A DNA stretch of 64,000 bases from an uncultured Tenacibaculum sp. (GTDB lineage Bacteria > Bacteroidota > Bacteroidia > Flavobacteriales > Flavobacteriaceae). Positions within the stretch are counted from its first letter, which is position 1; every line of letters begins with the position of its first letter. The stretch is taken from assembly GCA_947496185.1 (NCBI GenBank), contig CANMCD010000005.1, forward strand, positions 124,001 through 188,000, read 5' to 3'. Made by a program: the position numbers and the translations under genes. This document shows, piece by piece, positions 48,855 through 56,659 of the stretch. Under the pieces are notes generated by a model, which saw nothing but the letters and a program-made list of their open reading frames with translations, was not told the DNA's origin and searched no databases.

Positions 48855-49595
48855 ATGAATTATATAGAGCATATTGGTAAGTATTTTATGATGCTAAAAC
48901 AAGTGTTTAGAAAACCACAGCGCGGTAGGGTTTTTAAAGAAGCTTTACTGAGAGAGTTGGAAGAATTAGGGCACAAATCTGTTGGTATCATAGCTTTTAT
49001 CTCTTTTTTTATTGGCGGTGTAATCGCGTTACAAACTGCTTTAAACCTAGAAAACCCACTAATACCCCAATCCCTTATTGGGTTTGCAACAAAACGATCG
49101 ATAATCTTAGAATTTGCCCCCACCTTTTGTTCCATTATTTTGGCAGGTAAGGTAGGCTCCTACATAACATCAAGTATCGGAACTATGCGAGTCACGGAAC
49201 AAATTGATGCGTTAGAGGTGATGGGAATCAATTCATTAAACTATTTGGTGTTGCCCAAAATTATTGCGGCTGTATTTTTTTATCCTTTTCTGATCATACT
49301 AGCCATGTTCTTAGGGATTTTTGGTGGCTGGATAGCAGGCGTACTTTCACAATTCTTTTCTAGTATAGATTTTATAGAAGGGCTTCAATTCGATTTTAAA
49401 CCTTTTTTAATAGTGTATGCATTAATAAAAACAGTGGTTTTTGCTTTTATAATTGCAACTGTCCCTTCATATCATGGATATTATGTAAAGGGCGGTTCGT
49501 TGGAAGTAGGAAAGGCAAGTACACAATCGGTAGTTTGGACGATCGTAATTATAGTTATTGCAAATTACTTTTTAACTCAAATGATATTAACGTGA
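48855..49595 (+). CDS. mlaE: MlaE-family lipid ABC transporter permease
   Basis: 246 residues with five or six hydrophobic segments. FATKRSIILEFAPTFCSIILAGKVGSYITSSIGTMRVTEQIDAL is the MlaE/YrbE signature. In Gram-negatives the Mla system moves phospholipids between inner and outer membrane. It is followed after one base by the ATPase gene. An MCE (MlaD) protein is not adjacent in this window. Confidence 0.93.
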   Translation: MNYIEHIGKYFMMLKQVFRKPQRGRVFKEALLRELEELGHKSVGIIAFISFFIGGVIALQTALNLENPLIPQSLIGFATKRSIILEFAPTFCSIILAGKVGSYITSSIGTMRVTEQIDALEVMGINSLNYLVLPKIIAAVFFYPFLIILAMFLGIFGGWIAGVLSQFFSSIDFIEGLQFDFKPFLIVYALIKTVVFAFIIATVPSYHGYYVKGGSLEVGKASTQSVVWTIVIIVIANYFLTQMILT

Positions 49596-49596
49596 T

Positions 49597-50361
49597 ATGA
49601 TAGCGGTAAAAAATTTACATAAAGGATTTAATGGTGTTGGTATTTTAAAAGGGGTTTCAGCAACTTTTAATCCCGGTGAGACCAGTCTTATAATAGGGCA
49701 AAGTGGTTCAGGGAAAACGGTTTTTTTGAAATCATTAATCGGTATTCATACACCAGAGCAAGGAACGATTACCTATGATGGTAGGGTAAATGTAGAAATG
49801 TCTACAGAAGATAAAAGATTATTTCGTCAAGAATTAGGCATGGTGTTTCAAGGAAGTGCTTTGTTTGACTCACAAACGGTAGAAGAAAATGTCATGTTTC
49901 CTTTAAAAATGTTTACCAAGCAATCTGACGAGGAAATGTTAGATCGGGTAAACTTTGTACTACGCAGGGTTAATCTAGAAAATTCAAACTTCAAGTATCC
50001 CGCTGAGTTGTCTGGAGGAATGCAAAAACGAGTTGCTATTGCAAGGGCCATCGTTATGAATCCAAAATACCTATTTTGTGACGAGCCAAACTCTGGGTTA
50101 GACCCTCAAACAGCCATTGTCATCGATAATTTGATACAAGAGATAACAGACGAGTATAAGATAACAACAGTGATCAATACGCACGATATGAATTCTGTGA
50201 TGGAAATAGGACAAAAAATCGTATTTCTTAAATCAGGAAGTAAAGCATGGGAAGGAACTAACAAGGAAATTTTCAAAACAGAAAACGAAGCTGTGGTAAA
50301 TTTTGTGTATTCTTCCAATTTATTTAAAAAAGTAAAACAAGCGTACCTAAAAGATTTGTGA
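49597..50361 (+). CDS. mlaF: MlaF-family lipid ABC transporter ATPase
   Basis: 254 residues. Walker A GQSGSGKT, signature LSGGMQKRVAIARAI, Walker B YLFCDEPNSGLDP and the switch His in NTHDMNSV are intact. Cotranscribed with mlaE. Confidence 0.93.
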   Translation: MIAVKNLHKGFNGVGILKGVSATFNPGETSLIIGQSGSGKTVFLKSLIGIHTPEQGTITYDGRVNVEMSTEDKRLFRQELGMVFQGSALFDSQTVEENVMFPLKMFTKQSDEEMLDRVNFVLRRVNLENSNFKYPAELSGGMQKRVAIARAIVMNPKYLFCDEPNSGLDPQTAIVIDNLIQEITDEYKITTVINTHDMNSVMEIGQKIVFLKSGSKAWEGTNKEIFKTENEAVVNFVYSSNLFKKVKQAYLKDL

Positions 50362-50430
50362 TGTATTTTTTTGATTAGTAGTTAGTTGTGTTTTTGGTCG
50401 AAAAAAACATTTAATTTTAAGAAAAAAAAG

Positions 50431-50461
50431 TTTGGTCAATCAATAAAAGCTACTATATTTG
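50431..50461 (+). promoter_or_regulatory. Promoter of the tRNA pair
   Basis: TTTG at 50431-50434 and TATATTTG at 50454-50461 are 19 bases apart, a perfect Bacteroidota promoter, about 30 bases before tRNA-Lys. Confidence 0.8.
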
Positions 50462-50491
50462 CACCCGCAAACGCAGAAATGCAAACGCAAT

Positions 50492-50564
50492 GACCGGGTA
50501 GCTCAGTTGGTAGAGCATCTCCCTTTTAAGGAGAGAGTCCTGGGTTCGAGCCCCAGCCCGGTCA
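50492..50564 (+). tRNA. tRNA-Lys (anticodon TTT)
   Basis: 73 bases. The acceptor arms GACCGGG and CCCGGTC pair, the anticodon loop is CTTTTAA with TTT, and the T arm contains GGTTCGAGCC. CCA is not encoded. Followed 30 bases on by tRNA-Tyr under the same promoter. Confidence 0.97.
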
Positions 50565-50594
50565 CTATTTTAAGACATATTTATTAAAATTTTT

Positions 50595-50677
50595 GGGGAG
50601 ATTCCAGAGCGGCCAAATGGGACGGACTGTAACTCCGTTGTCTTTCGACTTCGCAGGTTCGAATCCTGCTCTCCCCA
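50595..50677 (+). tRNA. tRNA-Tyr (anticodon GTA)
   Basis: 83 bases, a class II tRNA with a long variable arm (TTGTCTTTCGACTTCGCA region). The acceptor arms GGGGAGA and TCTCCCC pair; the anticodon loop is CTGTAAC with GTA. CCA is not encoded. Confidence 0.97.
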
Positions 50678-50678
50678 C

Positions 50679-50720
50679 AAAAGAGATCATCTAATTTTAA
50701 AAAGATGATCTCTTTTGTTT
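50679..50720 (+). terminator. Terminator after the tRNA pair
   Basis: AAAAGAGATCATCT and AGATGATCTCTTTT form a 14-base perfect stem, followed by GTTTT. Confidence 0.85.
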
Positions 50721-50837
50721 TATAATGAACATGTGTTTTTCGTGTATTGATTAGTGTGCTATTTATAGGTGAAGTTTTACTTTGTAAGTAGTAAAAATCT
50801 AGAAAACTATATTATAATTTTGAAAAGTAATTTGAAG

Positions 50838-51393
50838 ATGAAAAATTTATTAAACTTAATGAAAAGAAGTGTTTTGATGGTGTTGACTGCAATACTTGTT
50901 GTCATCGTGTACGGATGATAATGTAGGGTATGAGTATGAAAATAGGGTGTTAGATTTGGAATTCACTCCTTATAAAGATGTTGAAGAGGTGAAAGGCGAT
51001 AATACTACATTATATCGTACACAAGGGAAAAAAAACGAGCTTTTACGTGCTGAAATTAAAAGTTCTGGGGTGAATTATGACAAAGTATTTATTGCGCTTG
51101 AGTCCTTGCTTATAGTTACGCCTGAAGGAGAACAAAAAGTGAATTTGAATCAAAACGATAAGATTACTTTTTATATTAATGGTAGAGAGATGCCGCTTCA
51201 TGACAATGCTGCTATTTTTAAAGAAGCAAATATATTTAGAGGGGTTTCTCAGTTTGATGTGAGATTAAAAACAGATTTAGAAGGGGATTATAGAGCGGTA
51301 TTGAAATTTGAAATAAGAGATCTTTCTGAAAGAACAAAAGATAAAGTAAAGGAAATAGTATTGACTTCAAAAATTGATGTTTCTTTTAGTTAA
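50838..51393 (+). pseudogene. Lipoprotein gene broken by a frameshift inside the signal peptide
   Basis: An ATG at 50838 encodes a signal-like stretch (MKNLLNLMKRSVLMVLTAIL) that stops at a TGA 27 codons on. In the next frame, from 50896, LLSSCTDDNVGYEYENRVLD continues for about 165 residues to 51393. Removing one base near 50895-50898 joins them into an ideal lipoprotein precursor with lipobox LLSSC. The downstream frame has a TGA at 50884-50886, so the shift must lie between 50887 and 50907; there is no long homopolymer there. A TTG start at 50896 would leave no export signal. The mature part has no motif I recognise. Confidence 0.75.
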
Positions 51394-51420
51394 TTAAAAC
51401 ATACATGGTAGATTATTATA

Positions 51421-51451
51421 AAGCTTTCGTTTGTAAACGAAGGCTTTTTTT
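51421..51451. terminator. Terminator between the two broken genes
   Basis: AAGCTTTCGTTT and AAACGAAGGCTT pair with one G-T, followed by TTTTTT. It ends the plus-strand lipoprotein transcript and may also serve the minus-strand gene that converges on it. Confidence 0.75.
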
Positions 51452-51478
51452 ATAGGTTTATTTTTTTAAAAATATTCC

Positions 51479-52042
51479 CTAATGATCTATGTCTTCGTAT
51501 ATTAATTTGTTTCCTGTTTCTGGAATACTTACTATTCGATAAAGTGGTGCGTAGCTTTTTCTGATAACTTTATAGGATTCTCTCGTATATCCATGGTTGT
51601 TTTCATAGTTGACGATGGTTACTTTTTTATTTTTATGTAGGCTTTCATTTGTGTATAGGAGTTGATTGGTAGAGGTAGTGTCTGTGAAGAAATTATTAGC
51701 AGATTTTATTTGTTTGATAAGTCGTTCTTAATCTGAAGTAGAGATTTCTATTTCAAATCTATGGTAGTAATCTATGAGATCAGAATATTTTTTGTAGGTT
51801 ATTTTAAAATCATCTTTTATTGTGAATCCTTCAGTTGATAAGTGCTTTTTAACGTCAGATTTAAAAAATAAGTAATCTTCAAAAACAAATGATGAGATGA
51901 AAAAGAGGATGACTAGTATTAAACTACGAGAAAGAAGCTTTCCCAATTTTTCATATCCTAATTTTTTTGGAATTAGAAAGCTTAGGTAAATGAGGCCTAC
52001 TATTGACCCTATTATAAAAAATAGGAAAAGAATAAAATTCAT
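51479..52042 (-). pseudogene. Membrane protein gene interrupted by one in-frame stop codon
   Basis: From the ATG at 52040-52042 the frame codes 104 residues with two hydrophobic helices (about 3-24 and 38-56), then meets TAA at 51728-51730. Reading on in the same frame gives another 82 sensible residues (starting ERLIKQIKSANNF, with NYENNHGYTRESYKVIRKSYAP and ending GNKLIYEDIDH) up to TAG at 51479-51481. The total would be 187 residues. One base change could restore a sense codon. The function is unknown. Confidence 0.7.
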
Positions 52043-52176
52043 GCGTATTCTTAATTTTTTTTGGTAACCGTTTACACTGACAAATATCCGTTCAAACTAA
52101 AAGCATCAAGGTTAGGAGTGTGTTTGTTCCTAACCTTTTATAGGTAGATTTAATTTATAGTTACGCTAGGTGGGGT

Positions 52177-52626
52177 TTATTTCTTTTTCTTATTATCATC
52201 CATAGTCAATATAGTATCCATATTCATTCGGATGTACTTTCTGAAAATTTCACTTTCCAAAAGTTTGTTATTGTTGTTTAGTAGAAAATCAATAAGCCTA
52301 GGGATGGTAATGCTTAATCCCATGTTAAGATTTTGTAAGTTTTTATTCTTTGAAGATTCGCTTTCGTATGTCAAGGCATCTTCACTCAGGTTTTTTTTAC
52401 TTGGACTTAGCAACATGTCTCCTTGCCCTGATAATAACCAGCTGGCAGAAATGTTGTCAAACGACTGTTGTATGATCGATAATTTTTCAACATCAGGTCG
52501 TTGTTTTCCTTTTAGGTAATTTGATACTGTTTGGTGGCTTAGGTCGGTATGCTTGGCAAATTCTGCGTAGCTTTTAAAGTTATAGTAGTTGTATATTCTT
52601 ATGATTCTATCATTAACATTTCCCAT
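52177..52626 (-). CDS. XRE-family helix-turn-helix regulator
   Basis: 149 residues from the ATG at 52624-52626; a TTG nine codons upstream is less likely. The N-terminal HTH runs KSYAEFAKHTDLSHQTVSNYLKGKQRPDVEKL, followed by SFDNISASWLLSGQGDMLL, a form common in small Bacteroidota repressors. The C-terminal part is polar and may serve for oligomerisation. An inverted repeat 31-56 bases upstream, over a divergent promoter, is its likely operator. Confidence 0.88.
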   Translation of the reverse strand: MGNVNDRIIRIYNYYNFKSYAEFAKHTDLSHQTVSNYLKGKQRPDVEKLSIIQQSFDNISASWLLSGQGDMLLSPSKKNLSEDALTYESESSKNKNLQNLNMGLSITIPRLIDFLLNNNNKLLESEIFRKYIRMNMDTILTMDDNKKKK

Positions 52627-52656
52627 TAAATGAAATTTAGCAATAAAAATCAAATA

Positions 52657-52691
52657 AACATTTGCTTAATCAAACAAATGTTGTATATTTG
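52657..52691 (+). promoter_or_regulatory. Operator inverted repeat overlapping a divergent promoter
   Basis: AACATTTG (52657-52664) and CAAATGTT (52675-52682) form a perfect 8-base inverted repeat with 10 bases between. TTTG (52661-52664) lies 19 bases before TATATTTG (52684-52691), a perfect promoter pointing right, away from the regulator gene. A protein bound to the repeat would cover the -33 box. Confidence 0.65.
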
Positions 52692-53289
52692 ATCCGTGTT
52701 CGAGTTATACTAACAAAGAAACAATAATTCTAAAGTCAAAGCAAGGAATGTTGTTTTAAATAAATGTAAAAAAATGGTAATATCAATGCTTAAATAACTA
52801 TGCTGCTACCAAAAGGGTTTACTAAGAGGGTTTTTATAAATATTTAGTCTTCCCGATATCCTGAATTATGTATTCGAGTCTGACAATAAAAGTATGTTAG
52901 GGTTTAGTTATTAGATACTTTTTCAATTAAGATGAGTTTTTGAATCATAATTCGGGATTTAAGCAACACTTTGGCTCAGGCATCCCTTGAACGAGTGTTG
53001 CTTCCTACGGTAACATAGTTTTATTAGTAACGGGTTGATTGCGTGTAAAAAGTGATTAAAAATTGTATTTATTATAGAAAGATGATGTGAAAAAAAATAA
53101 GTTTTGTTTCAATGTGAATTACGGGGGTAACTAACAAAAAATGCGAAATAATATATTTTTTTTGGGGGTATTAATAGACTGATGCCAAATCGTGTAAAGT
53201 GGTTTTTTTATGCAGGTTTACAAAACTTTGCATGGTTTGGTTGAAGTTTTAATTTTTTGAAAATTCTTATTCATAATTGTAGTAGTTTG
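52692..53289 (+). other. Gene-free stretch downstream of the divergent promoter
   Basis: From the promoter at 52684 there is no protein gene for 660 bases; open frames are all shorter than about 20 codons. Two structured elements stand out, at 52954-53003 and 53290-53344. A non-coding transcript or a decayed gene could explain the promoter and operator. Confidence 0.45.
52954..53003 (+). ncRNA. Candidate structured RNA with pseudoknot potential
   Basis: AAGCAACACT (52961-52970) pairs perfectly with AGTGTTGCTT (52994-53003). GGGAT just before the stem (52954-52958) is complementary to ATCCC (52982-52986) in the 23-base loop, so an H-type pseudoknot is possible. Confidence 0.4.
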
Positions 53290-53344
53290 GGATCAAGAGT
53301 AAAAAAAGTGTTTGAGTTGAGTTTTAAATATTTACTCTTGATCC
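53290..53344. repeat. 14-base perfect inverted repeat
   Basis: GGATCAAGAGTAAA (53290-53303) and TTTACTCTTGATCC (53331-53344) flank 27 bases. It lies 16 bases after the amidohydrolase stop on the minus strand, and at the end of the gene-free plus-strand stretch. It may end transcription from either side, though it lacks a clean T-run next to the stem. Confidence 0.55.
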
Positions 53345-53359
53345 ATTTTATTTTGGATA

Positions 53360-55102
53360 TTAAGGTCTTATAAAATATACCTTGGCTATCTTGTTATTAT
53401 GTATCTTGTATATGGCTATAACTTGTGATATTTTGTTGTCAATACCCGTTACGCGTTCATGGTCAATAACAGTATTTCCCATGATTGTTCTATTGACAAT
53501 ATTACAATGAAGTTTGGGATATTTTTTAAACATCTTTTTATAAGAGTGGCGTATTGTATTTTTTCCCTTTTCAGTCAATTCATTAGGGAAATCATAGATT
53601 TCCACATCTTCACTATACGGAGCTAAGAAAGCTTCAATGTTTCTACTATTATAAGCGTTCACTTGTTGTTGTACAAGTTGTTCAGGGGTGCTTTTTATAA
53701 TATTTTTGGGAAGAAAAACATGTCCAGATTTAATGATGTGGGAAATGTTTTTGATGGCATTTATGTCTTTTAATGGATTTTTATTTAAAAGTACCAAATC
53801 AGCAATTTTACCTTCAGTAATACTTCCTAGTTTGTTTTCTTTATTTAATACCTTAGCTCCGTTAATTGTAGAAGCCCTTAGAATATCTAGGTTTGAAAGG
53901 CCTGCATCTCTCATTCTATTAACTTCTGGATAATAGGAAGATGCATGTAGTGTTCCAATATTTCCAGCATCCGTTCCTGTGGCTATAATTACTCCTTTAC
54001 TAATTAATAGTTTGAGGTTTTCTAACATGTTTTTTTCTGAATTATCAATTCGTTTGACTGTAGATTTTTTAAGATAACTAGCCTTAAGCTTTTCTAATTT
54101 TTTGTCATGTAAATGAAAAACATCTTGAAGCGAACCAATAGTTTTTGGATTAGCAATTTCAAAATCTTCATTAGAGAAATGGTGTTGCTGTGTAAAACTT
54201 TTTTGATAGTTTTTATGTACTAAAAGCGTAGGGATGTAAATGATTTTTTTCTTAGCCAAAAGTAATGCAAAATCAAGATCTATTAGTTCATCACTTATGC
54301 TATGAACAAGTATATCAGCACCTGCTTTCACTGCTAATTTAGCGGTATGTAATTGGGTTGCGTGAACCGCTACTTTAAGTCCATTTTTATGACTTTCTTT
54401 AATGGTAGATTCAACTAAATTAAAGTTTTTATTAGCTTCCTTTTTGTTGCTTGCAATGTACCAAATTTTAATAAAATCAGGTTTGTAAGAAAGCTGATCT
54501 TGTACCAATTTTATGGCTTCGGTAGCGGTGGTGGCTTTTAAAATTGGCGAATCTGTAATTTTTTCAAAGGCTTTGGGTTGGTAGGTAGAAACTAAAGGGC
54601 CTGTCAAAAATATGTTTGGAAGTTGATTGTTAGAGAGGCTGTCTCTGAGAGAAAAATTATATTTAGGACCTCCTATATCGATTACTGTTGTGATCCCTGT
54701 TCTTAAATATCGTTTTAAGATGTCTGAAGTATTGTTAAATACCCATTTTCTTTCTTTTTCATAACTATAGTGTTTTGTTAGATCGATTGCATCAGGTCTG
54801 GTATATAGACCACCCGATTGAAATAAGTGAATATGAGCATCTACTAATCCCGGTATTAACCATTTGTTCTTACCATCAATAATATGAATATTTTTGTGAT
54901 GTTTTTTATGGTGTTTTTTTGAGATTTTCGAAATGATTCCATTTTTAATTGTGATTGCTCCTTTCTTTATTTCTCCATTTATAACATCAACATAGTTGAC
55001 ATTGGTTATTATTGTTTCTTGATTTTTTTCTGATGGATTGTTTTGGCTAAATATACTTAGGGTGTATAACAAAGTGCCGCATAGTAGTAGTATTTTATTC
55101 AT
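53360..55102 (-). CDS. Exported amidohydrolase with C-terminal NTF2/SnoaL-like domain
   Basis: 580 residues. A signal peptide ends near SIFSQ. The amidohydrolase core (about 25-460) carries the metal ligands of this superfamily: HxH in VDAHIHLF, a likely carbamylated Lys in PDFIKIWY, His in VAVHATQ and LVHSIS, and the catalytic Asp in ATGTDAGN; it ends with GKIADLVLLNKNP. The last 110 residues (VNAYNSRNIEAFLAPYSEDVEIYDFP and following) form an NTF2/SnoaL-like domain. The core resembles imidazolonepropionase/prolidase-type periplasmic hydrolases; the substrate is not evident. Confidence 0.85.
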   Translation of the reverse strand: MNKILLLCGTLLYTLSIFSQNNPSEKNQETIITNVNYVDVINGEIKKGAITIKNGIISKISKKHHKKHHKNIHIIDGKNKWLIPGLVDAHIHLFQSGGLYTRPDAIDLTKHYSYEKERKWVFNNTSDILKRYLRTGITTVIDIGGPKYNFSLRDSLSNNQLPNIFLTGPLVSTYQPKAFEKITDSPILKATTATEAIKLVQDQLSYKPDFIKIWYIASNKKEANKNFNLVESTIKESHKNGLKVAVHATQLHTAKLAVKAGADILVHSISDELIDLDFALLLAKKKIIYIPTLLVHKNYQKSFTQQHHFSNEDFEIANPKTIGSLQDVFHLHDKKLEKLKASYLKKSTVKRIDNSEKNMLENLKLLISKGVIIATGTDAGNIGTLHASSYYPEVNRMRDAGLSNLDILRASTINGAKVLNKENKLGSITEGKIADLVLLNKNPLKDINAIKNISHIIKSGHVFLPKNIIKSTPEQLVQQQVNAYNSRNIEAFLAPYSEDVEIYDFPNELTEKGKNTIRHSYKKMFKKYPKLHCNIVNRTIMGNTVIDHERVTGIDNKISQVIAIYKIHNNKIAKVYFIRP

Positions 55103-55173
55103 GGTATGGAATTATTTTTACTACCAAAATTAAAGAAGAAATGTTATAAGGGAAAGTATAAAGGTAGGAAATA

Positions 55174-55207
55174 AATAAAAAAAGGAGTGTTATAAAAACA
55201 CCCCCTA
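55174..55207 (-). terminator. Terminator of the DUF1338 gene
   Basis: Read on the minus strand, AGGGGGTGTT, ATAA-containing loop and AACACTCCT form a stem followed by TTTTTTTATTTATT, 30 bases after the stop. Confidence 0.75.
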
Positions 55208-55237
55208 AATATATTGCAATATAAAAACTAGTAATTA

Positions 55238-56041
55238 CTAGCGTAGCATATTGGTACTTTCAAATATTTTATCAGCAGATCCCGCAATAAAACCAGAAAA
55301 TAAATTTCCATTTTTCTTTGGGTATCGGTAGGCAAACTCATAATAACAAGAAGTGATGTGCTCTGTGGCTTCCGTAAACTCTACAGGTATTTTGTCGGCC
55401 ATCACGCTTGATTGTTCTAACATTTGTTCAGGAGAACCTTTAATTTCACCTCCTGAAGCATTCATTTGGTAACCATTTTCTTTCAAAAAAGAATTAACTT
55501 CTGTTAAAGATGTAAAAGAATTTAGTTTGTTTACATTTACCGTAAAATGGTTGGCGCAGAACCCGTTAACGTACAGCCAAGCAGCATACTCACTTTCTGT
55601 AAGTAGTTTGTTGTAAGTAGAGTAGCTAGGTTGTTGCCACAAACGTCCTTGAAAAATAAGAGCAGCTGGTGACAATGCCTCTGTAGGGATATTGTCAATC
55701 ATGTTTTTAACTTCTTTTTGAAGTTCAGGGGAAAATTCCTTTGTTTTTAATTCACTAATAAAAACCCTCGGGGCTTCTTTGTTTGTTAGGTGTTCAAAAT
55801 GCTTTGCGTAAAGCTTTTTTGCTTCAAAAACATATTCTCCTTTTTCTTGATAACCTGCTTGAATAAAAGGAGTGGCTAATACGTCGATGTTTACTCGTTC
55901 ATCATCAAACGTTCTAAAGGCTACATGATCATTGAAAACAGCATTCCCTTTGCTAATAAATAAATCTTTAATTTTTTGAGCAGAAGGGGTACGTTCGGTG
56001 TACTCTTTCCAAAGTTTATCAAATAATTGTTTCGTGTTCAT
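55238..56041 (-). CDS. DUF1338 (HglS-like) enzyme, probable 2-oxoadipate dioxygenase/decarboxylase
   Basis: 267 residues, the short form of the DUF1338 family. In Pseudomonas putida HglS converts 2-oxoadipate to D-2-hydroxyglutarate with O2 in lysine breakdown. Key residues fit: His and Arg spaced four apart in NDHVAFRTFDD (metal ligand and substrate Arg), a second His in FCANHFTVNV and a Glu in CYYEFAYRYP. It is divergent from an Lrp regulator and a dehydrogenase fitting the next step. Because this is the shorter subfamily, the exact substrate is inference. Confidence 0.8.
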   Translation of the reverse strand: MNTKQLFDKLWKEYTERTPSAQKIKDLFISKGNAVFNDHVAFRTFDDERVNIDVLATPFIQAGYQEKGEYVFEAKKLYAKHFEHLTNKEAPRVFISELKTKEFSPELQKEVKNMIDNIPTEALSPAALIFQGRLWQQPSYSTYNKLLTESEYAAWLYVNGFCANHFTVNVNKLNSFTSLTEVNSFLKENGYQMNASGGEIKGSPEQMLEQSSVMADKIPVEFTEATEHITSCYYEFAYRYPKKNGNLFSGFIAGSADKIFESTNMLR

Positions 56042-56195
56042 GTGGTTTTAAAATTTCGACAAAAATAAATCGGTTCTATATTAAATATACTAAATAATGG
56101 TTAATTTTGTGTGTTACTAACGTTATTTATGTTAATATGATTACTTAATATCTTTTTTAGCGTTTGATTAACCTTTATAGTATAAAAAAAACTCC

Positions 56196-56654
56196 ATGGA
56201 TGACCAATTTGACTACGTAGATAAACAAATTCTGTTAAAATTACAGAAAGATGCCCGAAAAGCCTATTCTCAAATAGCAACAGAGCTCAAAGTTTCGAAC
56301 TCTTTAGTACATCAGCGGATCAAAAAAATGAAAAAGGCGCAAGTTTTACAAACGGCTGCCTATACGCTGGATGAAAAAAAACTAGGATATAAAACAAAGT
56401 CTTACACAGGAATACGACTTCGAGAAGCACGTTTTGCTAAAGAAGTGATGCAAGAACTAAAAAAAATAGAAGAAATTGTAGAATGTAACTTTGTTTCGGG
56501 GAATTATGCTATTTTTATTCTCATTTTTGCGAAGGATAATGAGCACTTACAAAGAATATTGTATGATAAAGTGCATTTAATTAACGGCGTAGCGGGTACC
56601 GATACATTTATTTGTTTTGATACTTGTTTTAAACGAAATATACGTATTGAGTAA
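56196..56654 (+). CDS. Lrp/AsnC-family transcriptional regulator
   Basis: 152 residues. An N-terminal winged HTH (DKQILLKLQKDARKAYSQIATELKVSNSLVHQRIKKM) and a C-terminal ligand-sensing RAM domain (about 65-150; CNFVSGNYAIFILIFAKDNEHLQRIL). Lrp-type regulators sense amino acids or related acids. It is divergent from the DUF1338 gene (154 bases between) and five bases ahead of the dehydrogenase, so it probably controls both. Confidence 0.93.
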   Translation: MDDQFDYVDKQILLKLQKDARKAYSQIATELKVSNSLVHQRIKKMKKAQVLQTAAYTLDEKKLGYKTKSYTGIRLREARFAKEVMQELKKIEEIVECNFVSGNYAIFILIFAKDNEHLQRILYDKVHLINGVAGTDTFICFDTCFKRNIRIE

Positions 56655-56659
56655 GTAAA

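Noticed and set aside
50838-50910. Programmed +1 frameshifting like that of prfB
   Set aside because: There is no stop codon directly after the slip site and no Shine-Dalgarno-like stimulator; a mutation or read error is simpler.
50896-51393. A normal lipoprotein gene starting at TTG 50896
   Set aside because: The product would begin MLSSC with no hydrophobic signal; the signal is present upstream in another frame, so a broken gene fits better.
53131-53190. Short frame starting MRNNIFFLGVLID in the gene-free stretch
   Set aside because: Thirteen codons of AT-rich sequence with no support.
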